DNA of 64,000 nt from JBBRDU01 sp038203615 (lineage in GTDB: Bacteria; Verrucomicrobiota; Verrucomicrobiia; Chthoniobacterales; UBA10450): contig JBBRDU010000003.1 in NCBI GenBank assembly GCA_038203615.1, positions 1 to 64,000 of the forward strand. Direction: 5' to 3'. The first letter of the stretch is position 1. Every line of letters starts with the position of its first letter. This document shows positions 42,801 through 50,645 of this stretch, piece by piece. The notes below the pieces were generated by a model, which did not search any database, was not told where the DNA came from, and was given only the letters and a program-made list of their open reading frames with translations. The position numbers and the translations under genes were made by a program.

Positions 42801-45709
42801 CGTTGGATCCCAAACTTAATCACATCGCCGTCGAAAACATCACGGTCAACATTATCGCCCAGGAGTACGTCTCGGTTTTGACCAAGCAGGAAAATGGGGA
42901 CTACGGATTCGAGTCGGTTCTGAAAGAACACGTCGCCAAGTCAAAAAAAATAGCCGTCCCGGCGGATGGACTCCATTACGAATTGCCCACGACGGAGCCC
43001 GGGAATTATGTGTTCGAGCTGCGGGACGATCAAAACCGCCGCCTCAGCAAAATGAAGTTTTCCGTGGTGGGCCGGGGGAATGTGACACGTTCCCTCGAAA
43101 AGAACGCTGAGCTCGAGGTAAAGCTCAACCGGACCGAGTACAGCACGGGCGACGATATCGCCATCAGCATCACCGCGCCCTACGCGGGCAGCGGCCTTAT
43201 CACGATCGAGCGCGACAAGGTTTACGCGCATCAATGGTTTCAGGCGACGAGCACGAGCAGTGTTCAACACATTCGCGTGCCGGAAGGCTTCGAAGGCAGC
43301 GGCTATATCAATGTCTCCTTTGTCCGCGCGCTCGATTCCAAGGAAATCTTCGTGAGCCCGCTCAGTTACGGAGTCGTCCCGTTCACCGCCAACCGGGAGA
43401 AACGCCACCTCAAGATAGAAATCGACACGGCGGACAAGGCCAGGCCAGGCGAGCCGTTGCACATCCGCTACAAGACGGATCGGCCCAGCCAGATTGTCCT
43501 CTTCGCCGTCGACCAGGGGATCCTGCAGGTGACGGATTATAAAACTCCGGATCCCCTCGGCTTCTTCTTCCGAAAATGCGCGCTGGCCGTGCAAACGGCG
43601 CAGATCGTCGATCAGATCATTCCCGAATTCTCGCTCCTGCGCTCGGTCTCCGCCTTCGGAGGTGGGGGCGACATCCAGCGGTTGAATCCCTTTAAACGCG
43701 TCACGGAAAAACCGGTCGTTTTTTGGTCCGGCATTCTCGAGGCCGACGCGACCTCGCGCGAGGTCGTCTATAACGTGCCCGATTTCTTCGACGGTACCTT
43801 AAAGATCATGGCGGTGACGGTTTCGACCGCGGGAACGGGTTCGGCCGAACGAAGCGCGCTCATTCGTGGTCCGTTTGTCATCACGCCGAGTGTGCCGGTG
43901 CTGGCCGCGCCCGGTGATGAATTCGAAGCCGGAGTCACCGTCGCCAATAATGTGGAAGGTTCCGGCCCGGACGCAGAGATCGAGTTGCGCGCCGAAGCGA
44001 GCGAGCATCTCTCCGTCGTTGGATCGACTGCCCAAAAAATGAGGATCAGCGAAGGCCGCGAACAAAGCGCTACCCTGCGCTTCCGGGTCAACGACCGGTT
44101 GGGCGCGGCCGAGATCGGGCTGATCGCAACGCACAAAGGAACCGAGACACGGCGGCGCGCGACCTTGAGTGTGCGGCCTCCTGTTCCCTTCATGACCGAC
44201 GTCCGTAGCGGCAGCTTCAAAAGCGGCACCGCTGAAATTCCGATTACGCGGACGATGCATTCCGAGTTCAGGAATTTAATCGCGGCGGTCTCGGCCGTGC
44301 CACTCGGATTGGCTCATGGCCTCGATGCCTACCTCAAGAGTTTTCCGCACGGTTGCAGCGAGCAGATCACGAGCGGCGCGTTCTGCCGTCTCCTTTTGGC
44401 CGATGAAGCGGACTTCGGATTGAGCCGCGCCGAGATTAACCAGCAGATGGAATTCACCTATGGAGTTTTGCGCCGCCGCCAGAATGACCAGGGGATGTTC
44501 GGCTACTGGGCGCCAGAGACGGGCGAACGCATCAGCTTTGTCTCGGTCTACGTGATGGATTTTCTGAGCGAAGCGAAAGCGGCCCGCTTTGCGCCTCCGC
44601 CGGAAATGTTCGCCAGCGGCCTGCTCGATTTGCAGAAAATGGTCGTGCACGAACCGGCCGGCCTGGACGATGCGCGCACGGTCGCCTACGCCATTTACGT
44701 CCTGACGCGTGAGGGTGTGATCACCACCAATTACATCCTGAATCTGCGCGATTATCTGGACAAGCATCAGGCGGACGCCTGGCAGAATGATGTGACCGGA
44801 GTGTACCTGGCTGGCGCATTGCACCTTCTGCACAAGGATGGCGACGCAGAGAAGTTGATCGCGCGATACAAGATCGGCCATGCCGCCACCCAGGAATGGA
44901 ACGATTTCTGCCAGCCGCTCGGCAGTGACTCTCAATATATGGCCGTCCTGGCCCGCGAGTTTCCGGCGCGATTGAGGAAGATTTCGGCGGAGGAACTGGA
45001 GAGCGTGCTCCGCCCCATCGGGGAGGGACAGTTTAACACTCTTTCCGCCGCCTATGCGGTTCGCGCGCTCAAGGCCTACTCCAATTCCGTTTCCCGGAAC
45101 CTGTCGGAACTGAGCATCCTGGAGATGCGCGCGGACAAGAGTGAAGTTCGCCTCAGCAGCGGCGCGAAATTATTGCAGCGCCAGAACTTCTCGGGTGAGG
45201 CCAAGGCGCTGCGGTTCCGTGCGGCCTCGCCGGTGGGCGGGTCCGGCGCTTTCTTCCAGGTTATTGAAGCCGGATTCGACCGGCAGGTTTCGACTCAGCC
45301 GGTCACGAACGGTCTCGAAGTCTATCGCGAGTTGTTAGGCAAAGACAATCATCCGGCCGTGACTACTCACTTGGGAGAATCGATGCACGTCCGCCTGCAT
45401 ATCCGCAGCCTGACCTCGAAACCGCTGAGCAATGTGGCCATTATCGATCTGCTCCCAGGCGGGTTCGAAGTCGTCGATTCCTCGTTGCATCCCGGGGCTT
45501 CCACCATCGCGGGAGTCGATTATGTCGATTTGCGCGAGGATCGCGTGGTCTTTTTCGCGACCGTCCCGGGTTCCGCCCTGGAGATCGATTATCAGATCAA
45601 ATCCTGTAATCGCGGCGAGTTCGTCGTCCCGCCCGTGTTCGCTGCCTCCATGTATGAGCGCAACATCAAAGGCCGTGGTGTTGGCGGCCACATCACGGTG
45701 ACGCAATGA
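39842..45709 (+). CDS. bacterial alpha-2-macroglobulin with intact thioester
   Basis: Read from ATG at 39842 (1955 residues); a start 16 codons upstream is possible. A membrane helix (about 55-75, LLLAALLLTGGGIWGW) anchors the protein; there is no lipobox. MG-type beta domains follow, with ERGVYRPGDEMHIGLVVK, then an MG7-like part and the thioester domain with the motif G-Cys1505-S-E-Gln1508 in FPHGCSEQITSG. The C-terminus has the receptor-binding-like fold. It should trap proteases in the periplasm by covalent capture. It is coupled to pbpC (ATGA at 45706-45709), the classical yfhM-pbpC arrangement. An acidic insert (DAETDDASDSEGDEGDSS) near residue 365 is unusual. Confidence 0.95.
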   Translation: MKRLFAKWGGKIRNGFAWGERGVAKIAASVFGHVSWNPPFWLARAGSACLGFYRSRPRLTFSLLLAALLLTGGGIWGWHCYQHLPQPHRVTASVSSISVTKLEKDLKFPPLNVAFSESAALLEDLHKPSLSGVHLDPAVAGAWHWGDDQHLVFQPTEDWPAEKKIHIVFDQKFFPRHVLMKRLTYEAQTPSFAITIKDLQFYQDPTNPALRQITATFELTHSIEPGELEHHVQLALLGGSTLFAANDPAPHFSITYGAHRRLAFLRSSPVTLPEKDDFLKVLLAKGVRTAQGGAATQTDAEQKLRIPSSGTMFRIAASEGIIARNKNGEPEQVLVLNTTAEISTRELARALEVRLLPKRKAEAKAADDAETDDASDSEGDEGDSSDTATAGQSTLRENEKWQSPSDVPEEILAQAKRVECVAVPTEKSQDRQHAFRIRLETDGELYVRVRKGIRAPGDYPLTEDYNAVLPVPAFPREVQIEGEGGLLALSGERKLSVRSRGLGVIEYEIARVATTQINHLVSQTEGRFQHPEFQAPEFFNQENISRIALQQQSIVRENPWKANYSTFDFAAHLQKPSDGGSERGLFFLTARGYDPVKKTALKGIKDRRFLLVTDIGIVTKKGADNSEEVFLLSIKNQKPMAGVTVDILGKNGIPLQTAQTDSDGHCSFGPVAKEVREKTPVAFVARQGDDVAFIPYAREDRVLNFSRFDVEGVDSVLPESLDAFVFTERGVYRPGDEMHIGLVVKQRNWGGALQGLPVETEVLDARGLRVQTKKLTLPESGFTELTYQTANESPVGLYAINVYLIKNSRRTTLLGSATAQVKEFLPDRMKIETHLSQSAPRGWIDPKEVHGTVALANLYGTPATERRITGRIELAPTAFSFPEFRDYIFYDSLLDSKKEHQEQSIDLGEKKTDENGRTEFDLQLERFADATYALRFITDGFEAEGGRSVTGDATALVSALPYVIGCKPGGDLRYIEMNKPRALELVALDPKLNHIAVENITVNIIAQEYVSVLTKQENGDYGFESVLKEHVAKSKKIAVPADGLHYELPTTEPGNYVFELRDDQNRRLSKMKFSVVGRGNVTRSLEKNAELEVKLNRTEYSTGDDIAISITAPYAGSGLITIERDKVYAHQWFQATSTSSVQHIRVPEGFEGSGYINVSFVRALDSKEIFVSPLSYGVVPFTANREKRHLKIEIDTADKARPGEPLHIRYKTDRPSQIVLFAVDQGILQVTDYKTPDPLGFFFRKCALAVQTAQIVDQIIPEFSLLRSVSAFGGGGDIQRLNPFKRVTEKPVVFWSGILEADATSREVVYNVPDFFDGTLKIMAVTVSTAGTGSAERSALIRGPFVITPSVPVLAAPGDEFEAGVTVANNVEGSGPDAEIELRAEASEHLSVVGSTAQKMRISEGREQSATLRFRVNDRLGAAEIGLIATHKGTETRRRATLSVRPPVPFMTDVRSGSFKSGTAEIPITRTMHSEFRNLIAAVSAVPLGLAHGLDAYLKSFPHGCSEQITSGAFCRLLLADEADFGLSRAEINQQMEFTYGVLRRRQNDQGMFGYWAPETGERISFVSVYVMDFLSEAKAARFAPPPEMFASGLLDLQKMVVHEPAGLDDARTVAYAIYVLTREGVITTNYILNLRDYLDKHQADAWQNDVTGVYLAGALHLLHKDGDAEKLIARYKIGHAATQEWNDFCQPLGSDSQYMAVLAREFPARLRKISAEELESVLRPIGEGQFNTLSAAYAVRALKAYSNSVSRNLSELSILEMRADKSEVRLSSGAKLLQRQNFSGEAKALRFRAASPVGGSGAFFQVIEAGFDRQVSTQPVTNGLEVYRELLGKDNHPAVTTHLGESMHVRLHIRSLTSKPLSNVAIIDLLPGGFEVVDSSLHPGASTIAGVDYVDLREDRVVFFATVPGSALEIDYQIKSCNRGEFVVPPVFAASMYERNIKGRGVGGHITVTQ

Positions 45710-48171
45710 ATGCGAGACCTGCCGCGATCGGGGAGCGCACGCGCCCTCGCGTGCTATGTTCGGCGCCCTCGCCGAACATACTCGGTCACGCTGTCAGAAT
45801 CCGCTGGCGGGGGCGCCAGCGGCAGCACGCGAGGCGCGTGCGCTCCCCGGAATGGACCGCTTTTGTGCCGGGTAGAGGTATCGTTTTGGCCGCGATTATC
45901 ATCTCATCCTGTACCACGCTGACCTGGCTTAGTCTGCCCAAGCCGCCTTTGCTTGACGGGATTCCCTTCTCGCAATGCCTGCGCGACCGGAATGGCAAAT
46001 TGCTCCGCGTCACCCTCACCGCTGATGAGAAGTTTCGAATTTGGACTCCGTTAGGGGAAACCGCGCCGGAGTTCATCAGCGCCACTCTGCAGTATGAAGA
46101 TAAATATTATGCGCGGCATCCGGGCGTCAATCCGGTCTCCCTGGCCCGATCCGCCTACACGCTGGTCCGTCGCGCCGGCGGCCGGACCGGCGGATCGACT
46201 GTCACCATGCAGTTGGCGCGGCTGCGCTTTCATCTGCACACGCGAACGATCGCCGGAAAATTGACTCAGATCATCCGGGCGATCGAACTGGAGCGGCATT
46301 ATTCAAAGTCCCAGATCCTGGAAGCGTATCTCAACCTCGCTCCCTACGGGCGCAATATCGAAGGGATCGGCGCCGCCGCGCAGATCTACTTCGACAAGAG
46401 CCCCGCTCGCCTCACTAATCCCGAAGGGGTCGCCCTCAGCGTTATTCCACAAAGTCCAACCCGGCGAGCGCTCAGCTCCCACTCCATCAATCGGTCCGTC
46501 ACACTCGCGCAAAACAATTGGTATGACCGTTCCGGCCGCGCCGGGGATGCGGAGTTGTCGCCCCGCTCGTTTGAAGCGCGCGCCAGCGTCGAATCAAAAA
46601 TGCTCGCACCGCATTTCGTGCAGCAGATCCTGGAGACAGCCCAGTCGCAAAACCAGATCACGACCACACTCGATCTGGAAAGACAGACGCAAGTCGAGCG
46701 ACGCGTCACCGATTATATCGCGGTCAATCGCGCGCGCGGCATCGAGAATGCCGCCGTGCTGCTGGTCGACTCCCGCACCATGGATGTGCTGGCCCAGGTG
46801 GGATCGGCTGATTTCTCGAGCACGCGGATCAACGGCCAGGTCGATGGCACGCGCAGTCCGCGATCGCCCGGGTCCACCCTCAAGCCTTTCGTCTACGCTC
46901 TCGCGCTCGAGCAGGGACTCATCCACCCGTTTTCCATCCTGGCCGACGCGCCTCACAGTTTCGGAGATTACAATCCGGAAAATTTCGATCGCGAATTTCT
47001 CGGGCCGATCCGCGCCGCCGACGCCCTCGCGCGCAGTCGCAATGTTCCAGCGGTCGCGTTGGCGGCGGGGCTTTCGCATCCCACTCTTTACGAATTCCTA
47101 AAAAAGAGCGACGTGCGCCTGCCCCGGCCCGAATCTTTTTATGGATTGGCCCTGCCTCTCGGTGGCGCGGAAGTGTCGATGGAAGATTTGGTTCGCCTGT
47201 ATGCCGTCCTCGCCAACGAGGGGGAATTGCGTCCGCTGCGCCGGACGACGCAGGACCCGGCATCAGCAAAAGGCCGCCGCGTTCTTTCACCGGAAGCATG
47301 TTTCCTCACGCTCGAGATGCTCGCCAATGTGCCGCGCCCGGAAATGAATTGCGCTGAAGCCACGCGCAACGCGCCGGTCTATTGGAAAACCGGCACGTCC
47401 CATGGCTTTCACGATGCCTGGTCGGTCGCCGTGTTCGACCATTATGTCCTGGCGGTCTGGATTGGGAATTTTGACGGGCGCGCCAATAATACTTTTGTCG
47501 GACGAACCGCCGCGGGACCATTGCTCTTTCAAGTCATCGACAGCTTGAGATCGAGCTGGCCCGAGCCGAGCCGTCCGCATCTGCCGCCGGACGGAGCAAA
47601 TTTGAAGCGCGTGGAGTTTTGCGCCGTGTCCGGCGAAACGCCGGAACCGTGGTGCACCCAGCGCATGGAAGGCTGGTTTATCCCGGGCATTTCTCCCATC
47701 AAAACCTGTGACGTGCATCGCGAAGTACTGGTCGATGCGGGCACCGGCCTGCGCGTTCCGCTGGATGATGGCACGCGCGCACTGCGTCACGAAGTCTTCG
47801 AATTTTGGCCGAGCGACCTGCTCGCCTTGTTCGAGCGCGCCGGCGTGCCGCGCCGATCGCCTCCGCCCTTCCTGCCCGGCACGGCCACCGACTTGCTCGG
47901 ACGAAACGGTCAATCGCCGCGCATTATGGCGCCGTCCAGCGGGGAGAAACGGGAGATTGCCTTCCTCGGCGATCGTTCCGAGAACACCATCCCGCTCCGC
48001 GCCAAAACGGATGGCGACGTGCGCGAGATTTACTGGTTCGCCGACCGCACATTTCTGGGGAAATCCAGGGTCTCGGATGTTGTCTCGTGGACCCCGGCCC
48101 GCGGCCGTTACGAATTGACCGCCCTCGACGACCATGGGCGCTCGGGCTCGTGCACGGTGACCGTGCGCTAG
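45706..48171 (+). CDS. pbpC: penicillin-binding protein 1C
   Basis: The protein is 821 residues from the ATG that overlaps the macroglobulin stop. The GTG at 45865 is an equally good start and would skip the palindromic repeat at 45729-45849; it gives a short tail before the membrane helix (VLAAIIISSCTTLTWLS). A GT51 transglycosylase domain has the catalytic Glu131 in QYEDKYYARHPGVNP and GGSTVTMQLARL. The transpeptidase domain has SxxK in RSPGSTLKPF, SRN in ARSRNVPAVALA and KTG in YWKTGTSHGFHDAW. The PBP1C-specific C-terminal domain (about 720-821) follows. It repairs peptidoglycan when the macroglobulin detects attack, in the accepted model. Confidence 0.93.
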   Translation: MNARPAAIGERTRPRVLCSAPSPNILGHAVRIRWRGRQRQHARRVRSPEWTAFVPGRGIVLAAIIISSCTTLTWLSLPKPPLLDGIPFSQCLRDRNGKLLRVTLTADEKFRIWTPLGETAPEFISATLQYEDKYYARHPGVNPVSLARSAYTLVRRAGGRTGGSTVTMQLARLRFHLHTRTIAGKLTQIIRAIELERHYSKSQILEAYLNLAPYGRNIEGIGAAAQIYFDKSPARLTNPEGVALSVIPQSPTRRALSSHSINRSVTLAQNNWYDRSGRAGDAELSPRSFEARASVESKMLAPHFVQQILETAQSQNQITTTLDLERQTQVERRVTDYIAVNRARGIENAAVLLVDSRTMDVLAQVGSADFSSTRINGQVDGTRSPRSPGSTLKPFVYALALEQGLIHPFSILADAPHSFGDYNPENFDREFLGPIRAADALARSRNVPAVALAAGLSHPTLYEFLKKSDVRLPRPESFYGLALPLGGAEVSMEDLVRLYAVLANEGELRPLRRTTQDPASAKGRRVLSPEACFLTLEMLANVPRPEMNCAEATRNAPVYWKTGTSHGFHDAWSVAVFDHYVLAVWIGNFDGRANNTFVGRTAAGPLLFQVIDSLRSSWPEPSRPHLPPDGANLKRVEFCAVSGETPEPWCTQRMEGWFIPGISPIKTCDVHREVLVDAGTGLRVPLDDGTRALRHEVFEFWPSDLLALFERAGVPRRSPPPFLPGTATDLLGRNGQSPRIMAPSSGEKREIAFLGDRSENTIPLRAKTDGDVREIYWFADRTFLGKSRVSDVVSWTPARGRYELTALDDHGRSGSCTVTVR
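45729..45849. repeat. 121-bp triple palindrome at the 5' end of pbpC
   Basis: The outer arms 45729-45755 and 45824-45849 are complementary except for one inserted base. Inside are a perfect 11-bp hairpin (45755-45765 with 45770-45780, loop CCCT) and a perfect 9-bp hairpin (45801-45809 with 45814-45822). It lies in frame at the start of pbpC, or just before the gene if translation begins at GTG 45865. Confidence 0.88.
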
Positions 48172-48183
48172 CGCGATCAAGTC

Positions 48184-48217
48184 TGTAGCCGGCTTCGCTG
48201 ACCCCGGCCCTGAAAAC
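48184..48217. repeat. partial copy of the TGTAGCCGGGGTCG repeat after pbpC
   Basis: TGTAGCCGGCTTCGCTGACC and the following CCGGCCCTGAAAAC match the left half of the element found inside the helicase gene at 49664-49734 (TGTAGCCGGGGTCGCTGACC, CCGGTTCTGAGAAC). The right half is missing. Confidence 0.75.
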
Positions 48218-48296
48218 GAGCTAACACCCCCTACAAAAGACCAACTGCACAATTTCCATTGAAGAGATGTGCGTGCGACAGCAGCGTAACGCTCCC

Positions 48297-50351
48297 ATGT
48301 CCCGCGAATACACCCTCCAGCGCGCTCCCTCTTCGGGATCGATCCATATCGATTATGCGGCTGAGCTGAACGAGCAGCAATATGCGGCGGTGACGGCGTC
48401 GCCCGGACCGCTTCTGGTCATCGCCGGCGCGGGCAGCGGAAAGACGCGCACCCTCATTTACCGGGTGGCCTACCTCCTCGAGAACGGAATCGATCCGCAC
48501 AATATTCTGCTTCTCACTTTCACGAACAAAGCGGCCCGCCAGATGTTGGATCGGGTGGCCAACCTTTTGCCGGTGGACGCGAGCGGTCTGTGGGGCGGGA
48601 CGTTTCATTCGATTGGAAACCGCATGCTGCGCCGTCACGGCAGCTCGCTCGGTTACTCGAGCGGTTTTTCCATCATGGACCGGGAAGATCAAAAGGATCT
48701 TATTAACACGGTCGTCTCCCGCGCCGGGATTGATCCGAAGGAGATTCGCTTCCCCAAGGGCGATGTGCTGGCGGAGATTTTCAGTTTCGCCATTAACACG
48801 GAGCGGCCCATGGAAGAATTGCTGGCCGAAAAGTTTCCGTATTTCCTTCCGCTGCTCGACCAGATCAAGGACGTGCATGCGCGTTACGAGAACAAGAAGA
48901 AAGCGACCAACTCGATGGATTTCGATGATCTGCTCGAGAAAACACTGCGCATGCTCAAGCAGAACGAGGAGATCGCGGCATTTTATCGGCGGCAATTCCA
49001 ATTCCTGCTAGTGGACGAATACCAGGACACGAACAAGATCCAGGCCGACCTGATCGACACGCTCGCGCAGGATCATAAGAACGTGATGGTGGTGGGCGAC
49101 GACGCCCAGTCGATCTACTCGTGGCGCGGCGCCAATTTCCAAAACATCCTCGAGTTCCCGAAGCGTTATCCCGCCGCGCAGGTCTTCAAGATCGAGATGA
49201 ACTATCGCAGCGTCCCGGAGATCCTGGACGTGGCCAATGCGGCCATCGCCGCCAACGTGGAACAATTTCGCAAGAGCCTCACGCCGACCCGCGAGTCAAA
49301 ATCGGTCCGGCCGGCCGTGGTGGCGCTGAACGACGGCAGCGAGCAGGCCCGGTTTGTGGCCCAACGGATTCTCGAACTGCGCGATGAAGATGTCGATCTG
49401 AGCGACATCGCCGTGCTCTATCGCGCGCATTATCACGCCATCGAATTGCAACTGGAGCTGTCGCGTCGCGGCATTCCCTACCAGATCACGAGCGGCATCC
49501 GTTTTTTCGAGCAGGCGCATATCAAGGACGTGATCGCCTTTATCCGCATCGTGGCCAACCCGCGCGATGAAGTGGCCTTTAAGCGGATGGTCAAGCTGCT
49601 GCCCGGGATTGGCAACCGCGGCGCCGACAATCTCTGGAACGGATGGGAGAAGGCGATCGGCGCTGTAGCCGGGGTCGCTGACCCCGGTTCTGAGAACATG
49701 GCAGGATCCACCGGGGTCGGCGACCCCGGCTACAACTTCGGTGCCAGTTTGAGCGCAATGAATCCGCCGGTTCGCTCGAAAAAATCGTGGGACCAACTCG
49801 TCCACACTCTCGATGAAATCGCTCCGGGCGGACAACCCAATCTCCCTTCCGAGATGATCACCTCCGTGGTGGAAGCGGTTTACGATGACTACGCCAAGGT
49901 GAACTTCACCAACTACGAATTACGGCGTGAAGATTTGAATCAACTGGCCGCTTTCGCGCGCCAGTTCAAGGATGTGCACGAGTTCCTGGCCCAACTGGCC
50001 CTGATCAGCAACCTCGACGCGGAGGCGGCGCCCAGCCAGGGTGCCGACAAGGAGGCGGTCAACCTCTCCAGTGTGCATCAGGCCAAGGGCCTGGAATTTC
50101 ACACCGTCTTTGTCATCTGGCTGACCGACGGGATGTTTCCGAGCAGCCGGTCGCTCGATAAACGCGAGGCGCTCGAGGAAGAACGGAGGCTCTTCTACGT
50201 GGCCGTGACCCGCGCGCGCGACGAACTCTATCTTTCCTATCCGCACATGCGCCTGAACGCGGGCTACGGCGACGTCTTTCAGCGCCCCTCCCGCTTCCTC
50301 AAGGAAATCCCCAACGCCCTGATGGAAGACTGGCAAGTCCGGAGAGGTTGA
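48297..50351 (+). CDS. UvrD/PcrA-type superfamily 1 DNA helicase
   Basis: Read from ATG at 48297 (684 residues; a start 10 codons earlier is in frame). Motifs in order: Walker A AGAGSGKTRTL, motif Ia LLTFTNKAARQM, Walker B FLLVDEYQDTNKIQ, motif III GDDAQSIYSWRGA, motif IV EMNYRSVPEI, motif V SSVHQAKGLEFHTVF, motif VI ERRLFYVAVTRARDELYLSY. It unwinds DNA 3' to 5' in repair and replication restart. Between LWNGWEKAIGA and LSAMNPPVRSKKSWDQLV, in subdomain 2B, a palindromic repeat (49664-49734) adds about 24 residues with the pattern GVADPG/GVGDPG. The reading frame stays open. The C-terminus stops without the long PcrA tail. Confidence 0.95.
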   Translation: MSREYTLQRAPSSGSIHIDYAAELNEQQYAAVTASPGPLLVIAGAGSGKTRTLIYRVAYLLENGIDPHNILLLTFTNKAARQMLDRVANLLPVDASGLWGGTFHSIGNRMLRRHGSSLGYSSGFSIMDREDQKDLINTVVSRAGIDPKEIRFPKGDVLAEIFSFAINTERPMEELLAEKFPYFLPLLDQIKDVHARYENKKKATNSMDFDDLLEKTLRMLKQNEEIAAFYRRQFQFLLVDEYQDTNKIQADLIDTLAQDHKNVMVVGDDAQSIYSWRGANFQNILEFPKRYPAAQVFKIEMNYRSVPEILDVANAAIAANVEQFRKSLTPTRESKSVRPAVVALNDGSEQARFVAQRILELRDEDVDLSDIAVLYRAHYHAIELQLELSRRGIPYQITSGIRFFEQAHIKDVIAFIRIVANPRDEVAFKRMVKLLPGIGNRGADNLWNGWEKAIGAVAGVADPGSENMAGSTGVGDPGYNFGASLSAMNPPVRSKKSWDQLVHTLDEIAPGGQPNLPSEMITSVVEAVYDDYAKVNFTNYELRREDLNQLAAFARQFKDVHEFLAQLALISNLDAEAAPSQGADKEAVNLSSVHQAKGLEFHTVFVIWLTDGMFPSSRSLDKREALEEERRLFYVAVTRARDELYLSYPHMRLNAGYGDVFQRPSRFLKEIPNALMEDWQVRRG
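49664..49734. repeat. 71-bp palindromic repeat inserted in frame in the helicase gene
   Basis: The ends TGTAGCCGGGGTCG (49664-49677) and CGACCCCGGCTACA (49721-49734) are exact complements. Inner CCGGGGTCG-CTGACCCCGG (49669-49687) and CCGGGGTCGGCGACCCCGG (49711-49729) are themselves palindromic. A half copy lies at 48184-48217. Confidence 0.9.
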
Positions 50352-50353
50352 TG

Positions 50354-50631
50354 TTTTAGCCACAGATGAACACAGATTTACACAGAAGAAGGGCGCAGGT
50401 AGGGACGCATGATAGGCGACTATGATGCTGACCTCATCGTGGCTGACGCTGTCTTGGTAGAGCTAAAGATTGAACCAAAGTATGATAAACGGGATGAAGC
50501 CCAATTATTGAATGCGCTCAAGGCGACCGGATTGAAAGTAGGGCTGCTGACCAACTTCGGACGAGAGAAAGTCGAGTTCAGGCGCTTCATCTTCTGAAGA
50601 TGCGTCTATCTGTGTTCATCTGTGGCTAAAA
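50354..50631. repeat. perfect 24-bp inverted repeats bracketing a decayed gene
   Basis: The arm at 50354-50377 (contains AGCCACAGATGAACACAGAT) is the exact complement of 50608-50631. The pair encloses the GxxExxY remnant at 50409-50597. Related arms occur at 3685-3746 and near 52588-52612. No target-site duplication was evident. The left arm starts 2 bp after the helicase stop. Confidence 0.92.
50409..50597 (+). pseudogene. truncated GxxExxY-family gene (PD-(D/E)XK-like)
   Basis: A 62-residue frame contains only the C-terminal half of the family: LIVADAVLVELKIEPKYDK, EAQLLNALKATGLKVGLLTN and FGREKVEFRRFIF. The ELK of VLVELK matches the end of the nuclease-like motif. Intact GxxExxY proteins are about twice as long and begin with the G-x-x-E-x-x-Y segment, which is missing here. 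It is probably a remnant; expression as a short protein cannot be ruled out. It lies between perfect inverted repeats. Confidence 0.75.
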
Positions 50632-50645
50632 AGCCTTAATCAATC

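Noticed and set aside
50409..50597. Functional short GxxExxY protein
   Set aside because: The N-terminal half with the family-defining motif is missing; treated as a remnant.
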